Source: Stephanodiscus triporus (Eukaryota; Bacillariophyta; Thalassiosirophyceae; Thalassiosirales; Thalassiosiraceae). Taken from it: 26,819 bases of DNA. The stretch spans positions 1 through 26,819 of the forward strand of contig JALLAZ010000064.1 of NCBI GenBank assembly GCA_036939755.1, read 5' to 3'. Under the pieces are notes generated by a model, which saw only the letters and a list, made by a program, of their open reading frames with translations, had not been told where the DNA came from and did not search any database. The stretch's first letter is position 1; each line of letters begins with the position of its first letter. Shown here piece by piece: positions 1 to 10,366 of this stretch. Made by a program: the position numbers and the translations under genes.

Positions 1-421
1 GCTGTGTGTACTATGGCTACAGGGGGACTGTTTGTCCCCTTATTCTTGAGGAATAATACACAATTTCCAAAAATAACAAACTTGCAGGCCCTAACCGCCT
101 GTTGTTGTTGATGCGCGGTTTTCACCGAAACCACCCTTGGGGGGAAACGGGCCTTGCATGGGGGAACACTACGTCAGCGTTCTCTGCCTATCTATCGTAC
201 ATACGATAGTTAGTATTTAGTCTTATTTACTTTTCAACCCTCTGTTCATGCATGAAGGATTGAGGAATTCTTTTCTCTTCGCCAACGTCTCTTCGAACTG
301 CCTTCCCCCGCCCCCGCTGCCCTGGACCGATCCTCATCCGATTGTTCTGTTACATAGAGTACTCTACACACTTTCACTAGGTATTATTTTATCAACCCCC
401 GGATCGAACATAAACAACACC
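1..421. promoter_or_regulatory. Upstream region of the first membrane-protein gene
   Basis: No convincing complete gene is seen here. The stretch precedes the spliced gene that starts at 422 or, in the same frame, at 248. It holds an ACGTCA bZIP-type half site near 172-177. It also holds an 18-bp palindrome at 192-209 with perfect 8-bp arms (CTATCGTA and TACGATAG) around a CA spacer. Promoter or 5' leader function is inferred only from position. Confidence 0.35.
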
Positions 422-1581
422 ATGCCCGCGGCATCGACCGGACATCATGATATTGCCGTCGACGCGAAACATAGCGGGGCGGACAGACTCAAATTTTGCC
501 TCCAGAGCACGACTCAGGAGAAAATAGCCAACCCGTCCTGCGACCTGTCGCGCTATCTTCTGCTATCCGAAAGGCACCCCCTGTGCAAGTTCATGGGGAG
601 ACTCAACTGCTCGGCTTGCGCGTTGGCATTGGAGCCTGCCGAGGTTAGGACGGAGAAAGTGATCATGTTGGCTGAGGCCTACACCATTGTGAGTTCATAT
701 TTTACCATCCGGCTTTGTTCAGATTTTTCGCCTAACCGCAGTCAACTAACACGTTGACTGACCATGGGGAAAAAATCTAGTTCGGAGCGCTTTTCCTAGG
801 CGGCACTTGGGTCCTTTACGAGTGGGGCTCTCCCATTGCCATCGAAGAGGGGGACGTCTTCAACCGTATCTTTTCCGCGGCCATTTCGGTGGTCATCTGC
901 TGCAATCTATTTCTCGCGCTGTGGTCGTGCATACTTTGGATAACTGCCATCGTATACGGCTCTCGGGGGGACTTTGTCTACAACGCACGAGATTTGATTC
1001 AATTCTGCAACCATCTCATGTGGATGACGTACTTCTCCGTGACGTTCGGATGCGGTCTCGCGTTGTACTTGAACCTGAGATCGAATTTGATCGATCTCTT
1101 AGTCATTTTGATATTCGTGGGCATCGTGATCATTCGTGGCATGAGCATCATGTGTGAACTTCAATTGTCAGTGAGCCCTCTGGCGACGTATCATCAGCCA
1201 TCCTGGATTAAGCTCTTTACTCATCCACGTTTTATTTTGTCGTCCAAGACGAGAGAAGAACTCCGAGGAAAGGCCGTCGTTGAGTCAGAATACATACAAT
1301 TCAAAGCTAATTTCCGTCAAATCAAGAAAGAGTTGGATAGCACTCCCGACAGTGGCATATGCATCCTCCTTCGCACTGCTGCAAAAAACTTGAACAGGCC
1401 TGACTATGATATATCCAAGTTTGAAACTAACTTAGCGGAGGATTGGTTCAATGAAGTAGAGGAATTAAAGCATAGGAGTGTGGAATGCCTTGCCAAATAC
1501 ATGCCTATGCGATTAGCAGAAGAGGTACACAAACTGGTTGGGGATATTGAAGTAGGCGTATCAGTGCGTGGAATCTCGTAA
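422..1581 (+). CDS. Multi-pass membrane protein of unknown function (spliced, two exons)
   Basis: I do not recognise the family. Exon 1 is 422-688 and exon 2 is 781-1581. The 92-nt intron (689-780) begins GTGAGT and ends CTAG. Both exons join in phase 0 and give 355 residues. Exon 2 opens with a run of hydrophobic segments: one after the junction around GALFLGGTWVLY, one around SVVICCNLFLALWSCILWI, one around MTYFSVTFGCGLALYL and one around DLLVILIFVGIVII. A hydrophilic, charged C-terminal tail of about 160 residues follows, probably partly helical. The N-terminal 89 residues contain several cysteines. The start is ambiguous, because an in-frame ATG at 248 would add 58 residues with a Pro-rich stretch. 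I chose 422 because the intervening residues look like translated leader. An integral membrane protein is well supported; the role and organelle are unknown. Confidence 0.7.
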
Positions 1582-2134
1582 GGTCGTCAAGTTTACGTCG
1601 TTGCTCATCCAGCGCATGACGTTGGCGTGAAAATGTCCGATAAAATGTTGTTCATTCCATATGGATTGATTGAGTTCTGACACTACTGCAAGTCCCACTA
1701 CTGAAAGTAGCTTTTAATGTCTTACATAAAAAAATTAACAAGCAATAGCATCCACGATGGTATACGAATGAGGAGGGGCGAACACAGGCCGCTGAGACAG
1801 GGACGGAAAAGGAAGACTGCGAATTTCACACACGCAACTTCTGCAAATGTGGATGGCAAGACGAACGCAAAAGGAAAGAACTTTAATTAATTAATAGATG
1901 ATGTTACATGCTCTGATACTCTGTGCCCATGTAGTAGTCAAAGAAAAATTCTGCACACAACCACGGGTTCACCTCGATCCATCACGGTGTATCTGGTTTG
2001 GGTTTCGTGGAGAGCGTATGTAGGTATCAGCCTAGCAGCACTCCTGACAGCCCGGATTGGGTAAAGGCCAGTGACATGATAACACAACCACCGGCACGTT
2101 GCGGCCCCCGCAGACCATGAACAATGTCCAAAAG
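1582..2134. other. Intergenic region between convergent gene ends
   Basis: No coding region was found on either strand. It carries the 3' flank of the membrane-protein gene and the 3' flank of the small minus-strand gene that ends at 2135. There are A/T-rich runs near 1727-1740 and 1883-1897 that could serve polyadenylation, but no definite signal can be assigned. A minus-strand frame running through 1938-2645 is open but does not have the composition of a protein. Confidence 0.4.
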
Positions 2135-2472
2135 TCAATTCCGTATCGTCAAACTGGAGCTGGCGACGCCCCCCCCAGCCCCGCCGACGATGCCCTGATT
2201 CGTCAACATGTTGCCCTGATTCATCATCATGCCCCCAGCGTGATGTCCCGCGGGGGGGTTCATCCCTGGTATGCTCGCGACGCCCGCGCCCGTCGTCGTC
2301 CTCTTGGGATTCTGCTTGACGTCGTCGATGACGCAGCGATGGAACGACACGTGACTCGTCGAGTTGAGATCGGCGACGGCTCCGGCAGCCAGCGCTCATT
2401 CGCAGAGGCCTGACGCTTGGGCTTGCGACGACGAAGGTCGGTCTCCGCGCGGCGCTTAGGTTCGACAGGCAT
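2135..2472 (-). pseudogene. Small basic Gly/Met/Asn-rich protein, apparent single-base frameshift
   Basis: Two overlapping minus-strand frames together read like one protein of about 113 residues. The first starts at ATG 2472 with a strongly basic, nuclear-localisation-like segment (PKRRAETDLRRRKPKRQ) and runs to about 2395. The second has no good start of its own and runs to the TGA at 2135. It contains FHRCVIDD and then a Gly/Met/Asn/Gln-rich tail (GGMMMNQGNMLTNQG). One base added near 2390-2396 would join them smoothly as ...SANE-ALAAGAV.... The span of 338 nt is one short of a multiple of three, as this predicts. I see no plausible splice sites between the frames. This is either a recently broken gene or a sequencing/assembly error. 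The family is not recognised. Confidence 0.45.
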
Positions 2473-2873
2473 GGTGGTGGCCAATGGGAAGGGAAGGCAA
2501 GCATACGATGAGTCCGAGAGCAGCGGCGAGAGTGAGAGCGCAGCCGGAGGTGTGGGTTGTGGGTTGTAACGTATTTTTTGGGGGGGTATTTAAACCCACA
2601 ACTCCCAAAAAAAACGCACCGCAGTTCTCTGTCACAGGGACACAACGAGCCCGCGCAGGGCCACTCGCCAACGAGGCAACTTGGGGGGAATTTAAACCCA
2701 CTCTAATAAGTATCGTAGTGTCACGCGGAGAGGGCGCCGGGCCGCGGGGGCTCCGCGAATCGACTGGATTCCTTCGGAAAATGGATCCAGCATTGCCATT
2801 AATTTCTGCCGCATCCTCTCGTAGTCGAAGTCATCCGCAACAGCAATGAGGACGCGATCAAGAGCAGACAATC
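2473..2873. promoter_or_regulatory. Divergent intergenic region with direct and interleaved inverted repeats
   Basis: This 400-bp region separates a minus-strand gene starting at 2472 from a plus-strand gene starting at 2874, so it probably contains both promoters. It holds a near-perfect direct repeat. One copy, at 2578-2599, is a G-run followed by TATTTAAACCCAC; the other, at 2681-2701, is a G-run followed by AATTTAAACCCAC. The first copy lies inside two inverted repeats whose arms alternate rather than nest. Regulatory function is an inference from location and repetition. Confidence 0.45.
2556..2616. repeat. Two interleaved inverted repeats (A-B-A'-B' order)
   Basis: Arm A is GTTGTGGGTT at 2556-2565, and its exact reverse complement AACCCACAAC lies at 2593-2602. 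Arm B is about 2570-2582 (CGTA, then a T-run, then GGG), with an imperfect reverse complement at 2604-2616 (CCC, an A-run, then CG). The order A, B, A', B' is a pseudoknot topology if transcribed, and an unusual arrangement if it is a protein-binding site. Confidence 0.6.
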
Positions 2874-4716
2874 ATGTCCAAACGCAAGTGTCTATCGTCC
2901 ACGCCCTTGCAGGCTGTGCCTGCATCGCTCCGGGAACTCGCGCGCCAGATCGACGACGACGACGAGTACGCCGTGGCGCCGGACCTGGCCCTCGACACCG
3001 CGGCGCTCGTCGAGGCGGCCTGGGACGGATCCATGTGCGAGGGCGTCGACAAAGCGGAGGATTCCCCTAGCCGACGCGATCCGTCGCAGCACCGCCGCGC
3101 TCGATGCGGCGGCGTTCGCGTACATTACGACCGTGCCGGCGCAAATCAGGGCCATGGTCGGAGATGCCTTCGACGATGCCCAATTCACGAGGGATAACCT
3201 GTTGGCCTTCAATGCCTTGAAGAGGCTCGAGTTCGAGGGTCTCGGCACGGTCCACTACGAGCACATCCAAGCCGCTCTGACCGAGAACGAGGGGGCGTGG
3301 CGCGGTGGATCGCATCAGGATGACGTATACGCAATTCAGCAGTTCTGCCAGCGCATCGTGCAGCTGACGGAATCCCTTAGGCAGCGTACTGGCCGTCGCA
3401 TCGCCAACGATGTGGTTGGGACTACCGCATCGGACGCCGCGGGGGATGCCGGCCCTCCCTTCGAGGAGCCGGACCTCGCCTCATCCGAGACGAAAGAGGA
3501 GGCCAAGACCGAGGGACTCCAGTGCAATGAGGACGGCAATGCCGCATTGACCTCCGGCCAATACGAAGAAGCGGTGCGTCATTACAACGCAGCCCTTTTG
3601 TACCTCCCTGATAATGCTATCATACTGAGCAATAGGGCACTTGCCTATACCAAGATGGAAAATTACGAAATGGCAATCCAAGACGCGACGAACGCCATAG
3701 CTATCGATCCCACTTATCCCAAGGGATATTATTGAAGGGGATCCGCAGAGTTTGCGCTGGGCCATACCGAAGCCGCCAAGAGAGACTTTCAAGAGGTATG
3801 TAAGCTTGTTCCCAAGGACAGGGATGCACGTGCCATATTGAGTAAGTGCGAGAAAGCGACAAAGGACGCAGAGATCGCTCAGAGAAACCTACGGCCGCAG
3901 CTCGTGTACAATTCCACGGCGGGCAGGATTGTCGGCGGTCGGAACTGGCCGCAATGTGTAGATGGCCCGTTCAACTGGGCTCGCCTCTTTGGCCCATCGG
4001 CAGATGACGACGACGAGGAGGATGGCCCATGGCTTAACCTCAGAATGGCCGCTCGCATTCACTGTGCTGCCATTGAGGATTCAGAAATCATGCATCTTTT
4101 TCGGAAGGAAGACCAATCCTTACCGAGGCTGCCCAAGGTGGCCCGACCCTTCTTCAAAAGGTCAAAAGAATGGCGAGATTCTTTTCAAGAATGCTATGTG
4201 CGCATCGCAATGCGCCTGCAAAAAGGACTCCCTCCCCAGCCCAACTGCACTGGCGAGGAGCTCGCTTTCAACAACATCATGGAGGGCCTTAACGGCAATG
4301 AATTATGTACTGACTTCGACGAATCCTTTCATGCACTTCCCAGGTTTGCGAACGACGAAAACTACAGCATGGTTAGAGACATCGCTGTCGAGGATGAGGA
4401 TGTCTTGATGCTGTATGAGGATGGCGACAACGGCCTTTCCGACTCCGATTCCGATGAGCTCAGTGTTGACAACTCCATCCTCGGGCCAGGGTCGTTGGCA
4501 TCGTTCATGCTCGGCTCTGGGGGCGATAGATTGCGAGCGGCCCACATCCATCCCAGCGAGTGGTTTCATGCATTCAGGGACGAGAACTTCAAGGATCATT
4601 TCCCCAGTGCAGCGACAGAGATTTCCGAAAACGTTGGCGATAGAAGATATCACTACGAATCACTTGCCAGCGTTATGATGAAATGTGATGTCCTTGTTAC
4701 ATATGATAAATCATGA
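2874..4716 (+). pseudogene. PP5-like TPR-repeat protein, interrupted by a frameshift and an in-frame TGA
   Basis: The reading starts at ATG 2874 (MSKRKCLSS...). It shifts frame near 3058-3062, where removing one G restores the continuous text ...VDKAEIPLADAI.... It then runs to a TGA at 3733-3735 and continues in the same frame to the stop at 4716. The centre, about 3508-3850, matches the three-TPR module of protein phosphatase 5 and similar co-chaperones. The pattern is an Asn-containing helix (NEDGNAALTSGQYEEAV), then NRALAYTKMENYEMAIQDA, then DPTYPKGYY. The TGA replaces the residue after KGYY, where PP5-type repeats normally have Arg; CGA to TGA would explain it. No phosphatase domain follows. 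The roughly 290-residue C-terminus is acidic in places (DDDDEED, DSDSDE) and unrecognised. The intact protein would be about 613 residues. A TPR scaffold or co-chaperone role is inferred from the fold only. Confidence 0.65.
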
Positions 4717-5183
4717 ATGTTTCTTCTGTATTATTTGATGATAGTGGGCACACAGTCATTTGCAACAGTACCCCCCTTCGTACACACTACCTACTTTACA
4801 CAGCATTGAACATGAGTGGGTTTGCTATCATTCATTATTTATGAATCAAACAAATTTGCTGCCTCAAACACCTCCTCGAAGTGCCCATCTACAAGGCCAG
4901 CATATAATCGTCCTCCAACGTCAGCATACCTGCCGCACCCCCAAGGCAGCACCCTGCACGGCCATGGCTCCCAAATTTGTTGATGTTATCTAAACCGAGT
5001 TGTGGCGTTCTAGTTCATGTTGGGGCTTCGCGAATAATACGTAGAGTCACCTTGGGCAAGTCTTTGCCTCAACATCCTGTCAAATATCAAATATTGGTTT
5101 AAGAATGCAGATTAGGTGGGTTCTTCTCACAATAATATTCTCTATAATGACTCTCTATGTAAGCAAGCCAACGGATATCACAT
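4717..5183. other. Intergenic region, with a possible broken small gene inside
   Basis: This lies between the 3' end of the plus-strand TPR gene (4716) and the 3' end of a minus-strand gene (5184). No intact gene is supported. Protein-like minus-strand fragments in two frames are described separately at 4839-5075. Confidence 0.4.
4839..5075 (-). pseudogene. Candidate small gene of about 78 residues with two compensating frame lesions
   Basis: Minus-strand fragments in two frames look like consecutive pieces of one protein. The first begins at ATG 5075 (MLRQRLAQGDSTYYSRSPNM) and stops at a TAG near 5009. The second frame then reads LGLDNINKFGSHGRAGCC and later MLTLEDDYMLAL before a TAG near 4885. 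The first frame resumes with VDGHFEEVFEAANLFDS and a TAA at 4839. Removing one A near 5013 and adding one G near 4886 makes the whole continuous; the 237-nt span is a multiple of three, as a +1/-1 pair requires. A good splice acceptor (a T-rich tract and ACAG) sits just upstream of 5075, so an unseen upstream exon is possible. The family is unknown, and assembling frames by eye inflates such signals. Confidence 0.28.
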
Positions 5184-8100
5184 TTACGAGTCCTCTGATA
5201 CTTCACTCAATTTCACATCCTGATGTCTCGACGATGAAGGAGATGCCATGTACATCTTCTTGACAGATGGAGGCATCAAGTCCAAGGACGTGTTGCTATG
5301 CAGACTCGTATGACCGCCAGTCTTGTCAGCCGGACTCTCGGGAGAGTAGTCCTCGATCGTTGGAAGGACAAAACTCTCTTCTTGACCAGTGCTTTGATTG
5401 AGCGTTGATGACGGTTGTGCTGCATTTTTACCATCTTTATTCGTTTCTGCCATCCTCGCATGAGAGGTCTTTGTCGTGTAATATGGATTAGACTTGTCCT
5501 GAGAAGACATGACGAATCGACTCGCCGGGCTATTCGTTTGGTTGGGAAACATGATGAGAGACTTCGCCTTTCCATCAGAGACATAACCAGCCGACCCTTG
5601 CTGATTTTGCCGCTTGCGGAAAGATCTATTGGCATGACTGCCCCTCGGCGGCTTACCAGGGGTGATGTGAATGCTCGGACTCGCCGCAATGCCCGGAAGT
5701 TGAGAAATGTTTAGATGTCCCCAGTATGGACTGACAGGGTACTGTCCGTGATGCAAATTGTTTCCATTGTATCTTTCGGGGGTTTGTGCTGCCATGGCGG
5801 AAGAGTATATGTAAGGGTGGGAGTGCATGCTGTTATCAAAGACCATTCCCTCGTGGAAACTTCCATCAGAAGGATTGTAGTATCCGCTATAGTATTGATG
5901 GTGGTGCCCATACTGATCATTATATTGCATATCGCCGTGATCTTGGTATCCTACGTGAGGGTGATGAGGAGGGTATTGGCCATAAGCATCATACTGAGGA
6001 GGAGGATAATATTGTGAATCCATGTACTGGTGACCATATCCGGGAGGTCCATACGTGGGATGTTGCTGGTACTGGTTGTGAGGGAAAAGGGGAGGGTGAA
6101 GGGAGTTTTCTGATCGGTTACTCCAACTGGTATCAATCATTGACCTCTTCTTGCTCTCGATGGCCGATCGAAGATGACTCTCGTTTCTCCATGCCGGATA
6201 TCTATTCAGTGGTGCGTAAGAGATGTCCTGTGCCGAACACCGATGCTGCCGCTGCGAAGAATTCGCGCTGCTGTCGCCCGCTTCTCTTGCCGAAGACTCA
6301 TCTTTCTTCTTGACTAATTTCTTCGCCGGGGCATCCTTATAATCATACGCGTCCCTTCCAGCCTCATCCTTTGCCACCTGCATCGCCTTCAAAATCTTAT
6401 CATCTATTTGACTTCGTAACAACGAGCTTTGGGCGTCAGTGGTTTCGGCCAGGCCCGCAAGCTTCTGACTTGCCACGAGGGTGCGCAGTGTCTCCTCAAC
6501 GTTTGGGTCGTGGTCCGTCCAACTTTCGAAATGACTGAGAGCGGAGGTCCACTCTTCCGAATCGTACTTGGACATGAATGCAAGGTGGTCGGAAACGTTG
6601 CAAACTTCCTGTCGGAGGAAGAGTGAAACGGTGGACATGGAGGTCTTAACATCGATGCCGTTTCGTTTGAGCTTCTTGATACATTTTGCTATGAACTTGT
6701 GATAATGTATAAGAGGCCACAAGTATCTAATTAAAACAAAAATACAACAGGAGCAGCGAGTTCATGAGCCAATGAACAGATGATGATAAAATTGGAAATG
6801 CAATAGACAAACGAAAACTAACCTCCACCGATTATTATGCACCACAGGCTCAACCCACGGATTCTTCCCGCTCTTGGCCTCCCACCAACTCCGACCAGGC
6901 TTCCAAAGCTGTGTCCTTGAAGTCCCACCTGCAGCAGTCTCAGGTGCAACACAGTCTTTTTCCCCAATTGCCTCGTGGAATGTCGGCAATAACTTGGTCG
7001 ATTGGTTAACTAACACCTCGTCGGGAGTGCGGGATGCAATTGCCGACATGAGCCACCATTCCTCATCCAGGAGTGCCACTCCAAGCAAAGGAGAGGGCGT
7101 TTTGGAGGGGTTATCGATTGCGTTGCATTCGCTCACGGGCAAATCATCGCTGTGGCACGGCTCGTTGGGATTCTTCTCCTCGGACAGACACGCCATGACC
7201 AAGACGCTATTGCGCTCCTCCTTCGGGTTGGGGTGAACGTGAATCTTACCGTCCTCGGCGATCACCTGGTGCCTGCCATCGACGAAGGCGGGCGGCAGGG
7301 AGCCGGCGGCCGGTTTCGCGGTGTCGTCATCGGCGCCCTTCGCCGAAGAGGAGCCGTAGGCCCCATTTCCTTGCATCGTCCCGTCGTTGTAAACGCCACC
7401 CCTCGGATCGGTCATGGCGGCATCCAATGCCTCCTTGTTGATATCCCTAACGACGCTGTAGAACGAGACGCGATCGATGAGGCCCTGGCTGAGGGTCCCC
7501 CGCAGCGCTTCGTGCAGGTGGAAGTGCGGCATGGAGATGGATTTGACCGTAAGTCCGTTCTCGAGCTGGAGCATGGAGGACGCCGGGCCACGAGGCGCCG
7601 AATCAGACGACAGCGTGCCGGACGTAGTATCGCCGTCGAGGGCCGAGACGGATGTGGGAGACGGCTTCATCGAGGAGACGGTCGCATCCCCCACGTCCGT
7701 CGACTTACCGCCGCCGCCGTCCTCCTCCACCAGCAGGTCGAACGCGTAGCTCAGCTTCCTCCTGGGACCGCCGCCAGGGGCCATCGCCGACGTATTCGTC
7801 GCGTCGCCGCCGGCCGCCGACGGGTCCCCCAACGACCTCCGGAGGCCAACGTCGCGGTGCGTCGCCGACGTCTCGCGGAACGGCGAGTCCTCGTCTCCCT
7901 CGCACTCGATCGCGCTCACGTCCACGCTCTCGAGCCTGTCCTCGTCGTCGCAGTCCCTGTCGCCGATCAGGTTGTCTTCGTCCTCGGACGACGGACCGTC
8001 GTCTCCCCCGAGCATCATCGTCCCTCCGAGGAAACCGTCGTCGTCCGTCGTCGTCCCGGCGTCGTCCGAGGCGTGGGACAGCGACGGCTCTGCGGACGCC

Positions 8101-9296
8101 GACTGGATCTTCTCGAGCCGGTACGGCCGGGAAAGCATAAGCGTCGTCGCGCCGTCGGGCGCCGCATTTCTCCTCCCCCCGCCGACCCCCCCGCGGGGAG
8201 GGGTGCCACCTAGGCCGTTGAGGCTTTTGTACCCGCCGAAGCTGTGGGCATAGAGCGAGCGATGATCGCCCCCGAAGCTCGTTATCGAGGGGGAGGAGGG
8301 CGACGAGGGGAAGAGCGGCGATTCGAAGACCGACGTCGGACACGAGAGCGACGGCCGTATGTCCCACGACGACGGCGGTCGACGACCGCCGGCGTCGTCC
8401 TCCCCCGGCGGCGGCGGCATCCCGTCGCCGGTAAGCCCGAACGACCCGCCCCAATCCAGCAGGTCCTTCCGCGCGCCGCTTCCGCGGGTGGGGGTGCCGA
8501 TGATGGGAGAGTATCCCCTCCTCCGGAAGATGTCGTTGGCGTCGTCGACGAATCCGGCCGAGGAGGATGGGGGGGCGCGGCTGCCCGTGGTCGTCCCGTC
8601 CAGGGCACGGTCCCGGCGACTCGGACAGGACGTCCTCCCGTCGAGGGAATCGTCGTCGAGCGCCAGCGCCCGAAGGCCGCCGCGCGAGGAGGGGCCGGTC
8701 GTCCCTCCCATCCCCAGTCCGCCGAGGTCCTGCAGCAGCGCGAGCGAGTCCCCCAGGCCCTCGTCGGGGCCGAGGTGGGAGCCCGGCATGCCGCCGCGCG
8801 ACCGCTGCTCCCGCGACGACTCGTTGCGGCACTCCTCCGCCTCCTCCTCCTCGACGTCGCCCGCGCCCTCGCGCTGCCGCCGGGAGGAGGGCCGAAAAAT
8901 GTCGTCGAAGTTTCCAACCCCGGAGTTGTGCCGGTCGCCGCTCCAGCAGGCCGAGGAGTCGGCGGAGGAGGAGGTGGCGGCGGTGTGGGAGCTGCATGCG
9001 TCGGCGCTGCCTCCGGAGTGAAAGGAGTAGCAGCCGGGGGAGAGCGACAGCGCGGGCGCGGGCCCGATGCCGCCGCCCTCGCCGCCGGACGCCGCGCGTC
9101 GGACGAATCCGAGAGACTTCCTCGTCGGGGGGGACGTGCCCGAGGAGGACGCGGAGGACGACGACGACGAGGTCCTGCCGATGCCGGGAGGTGGGGGCGG
9201 CGCGACCGAGGAGACGGCGGCGGCGGGCGTCGCCTTGTTGGCGATGGACGTGTTGACGTTGACGGTGATGGAAGTCGTCATTGGGCCGAGTCGCAT
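5184..9296 (-). CDS. Large low-complexity protein with a conserved-looking core and a Tyr/His/Gln/Pro-rich tail (two exons)
   Basis: Exon 1 is 9296-6823 and exon 2 is 6726-5184. The 96-nt intron (6822-6727) starts GTTAGT and ends TTAG. The junction splits an Arg codon and joins NNRWR to YLWPLIHYHKFIAKC, giving about 1338 residues. The frame is open to 9350, but the first ATG is at 9296, with another at 9281. Residues 1 to about 600 are Ser/Gly/Pro/Asp-rich and probably disordered. The most protein-like, ordered section spans the splice junction: DEEWWLMSAIASRTPDEVLVNQ, then WKPGRSWWEAKSGKNPW, then helices around FLRQEVCNVSDHLAFMSKY and EEWTSALSHFESW. A prion-like stretch rich in Tyr, Pro, His and Gln follows, then a Ser/Lys-rich tail. 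The family is unrecognised. The high G+C of exon 1 leaves long open frames in the other five readings, which I treat as shadows. Confidence 0.75.
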
Positions 9297-10366
9297 TTTT
9301 TTGTGCCCCAGCCCCCGACTAATTCGCCTCTTATTGATTCGCCACGCCAAGCCTTTGTTGTCGAGCAGAACGAGAGAAAATTGACGGGTCCGTCCGCAAT
9401 TCGCATTTGCGCGCTATCCCGGCACGGTCGGCTCCAATTGCGCGTGTTTGATTTTTCGGCGCCCGAGGGGAACCCTTATGAGTTGGAGTTTGTGTAACCC
9501 TCGCTCCAGCACTGGGGTCGGGTGTATTATTTACTCTATCGGAAGAATGGAGGTCCCGTTTATTTTATCAATCGTGAAGGAAATCGCTTCGTTGCTGGGT
9601 TGTCGCGTGGCGGTTGGCATCGTGCATCTCTAAGCTGGCAAAACCTTTTACTACTTGGACACAAGAAGATAATAAGAATTAAGGTCAAGTCTCATCAAGA
9701 GTAGTAAGTAAGGCTGAACATACGTACGAAACGAAGTGAGAACAAGTTTCGGACTGCGTTTCTCATTAGGTAGATAATACACAAATGAATTTGAGTGAGA
9801 AAGAACAAAAACCTTCGTTATAAATTTGAATTTCTTCGGGAAGTACTAATTCCTGTATCAAGATTGGAATGTTTCTTCCGTTGGCGCTCTCTTGTCGGCA
9901 GGACTGAGCCCACAACATTCATGTGAGGATCGGAAACGACGTGGTATGAAATAATTGTCGTACCGTGCGTAAGGAACCAAAAAAAAACATTTTCAGAAAG
10001 AAAGTTACTCTAGAGGGATGGCTGGCGCGCGATTTGGCTTGTAGTATTATTCCTGCGTACCCTTTTTTTGTCTTATTTTTTTGGCGCACCTTTACCGCAA
10101 AATTTTGTACTAGAACCTGTGTGTGTGTTAACTACTTGTCCTCCGGAGGAGAGGGCCGTGTCATACTAAGGCTTACGAAAGCCCGCTGGACGTACCGCCC
10201 CCCCTAGGAACTTGACAACTAGGATTAAAGCTAGACTAAGGATCACACCCTGAAATCCGTCGTCGAGCACCCACTAGACTCATCCCTCCAAAGAAAGCGT
10301 GTGGCAGCCAGGGCGCCGAGGCATCCCTGTTGCCACGTTCCGGTGTTGGGAGCAGAAAAAGGACCA
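9297..10366. other. Long intergenic stretch: promoter side of the large minus-strand gene and 3' flank of the retroelement
   Basis: No gene is convincingly supported. The left part is the upstream and 5' leader region of the gene starting at 9296. Two overlapping plus-strand frames (9448-9633 and 9522-9704) contain protein-like words but compete with each other. The right part, from about 10130 to 10366, is downstream of the reverse transcriptase stop and is probably the element's 3' untranslated region. It includes the exact 12-bp palindrome TCCTCCGGAGGA at 10139-10150. An E2F-like TTTGGCGC sits at about 10080-10087. The 3' terminus and target-site duplication could not be placed. Confidence 0.4.

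Noticed and set aside
2551..2567. TGTGGGTTGTGGGTTGT as a telomere-like repeat
   Set aside because: Only two units, and it is not the TTAGGG type. It is better described as part of the interleaved inverted repeats.
1938..2645. 235-codon minus-strand open frame
   Set aside because: Arg/Ser-rich text without domain features. It crosses the repeat-rich divergent region, and the two alternative frames at 2135-2472 look more like protein.
3733..3735. TGA read as selenocysteine or as a sense codon
   Set aside because: No selenocysteine context is seen, the position is normally Arg in this TPR family, and other genes in the window use TGA as a normal stop (for example at 2135 and 4716).
4760..4993. 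77-codon plus-strand frame
   Set aside because: The minus strand gives more protein-like text over the same bases, and the plus frame has biased Gln/Pro/Thr content with no start context support.
7152..9497. Several long open frames (353, 417 and 430 codons and shorter) on both strands
   Set aside because: They are shadows of the high-G+C first exon of the large minus-strand gene, with Arg/Pro/Ser-rich text and no domains, whereas the chosen frame splices cleanly into exon 2.
9448..9704. Two overlapping plus-strand frames of about 60 codons
   Set aside because: Each contains protein-like words but they compete for the same DNA, and neither has a convincing context upstream of the minus-strand gene. 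Left as unresolved leader or intergenic sequence.
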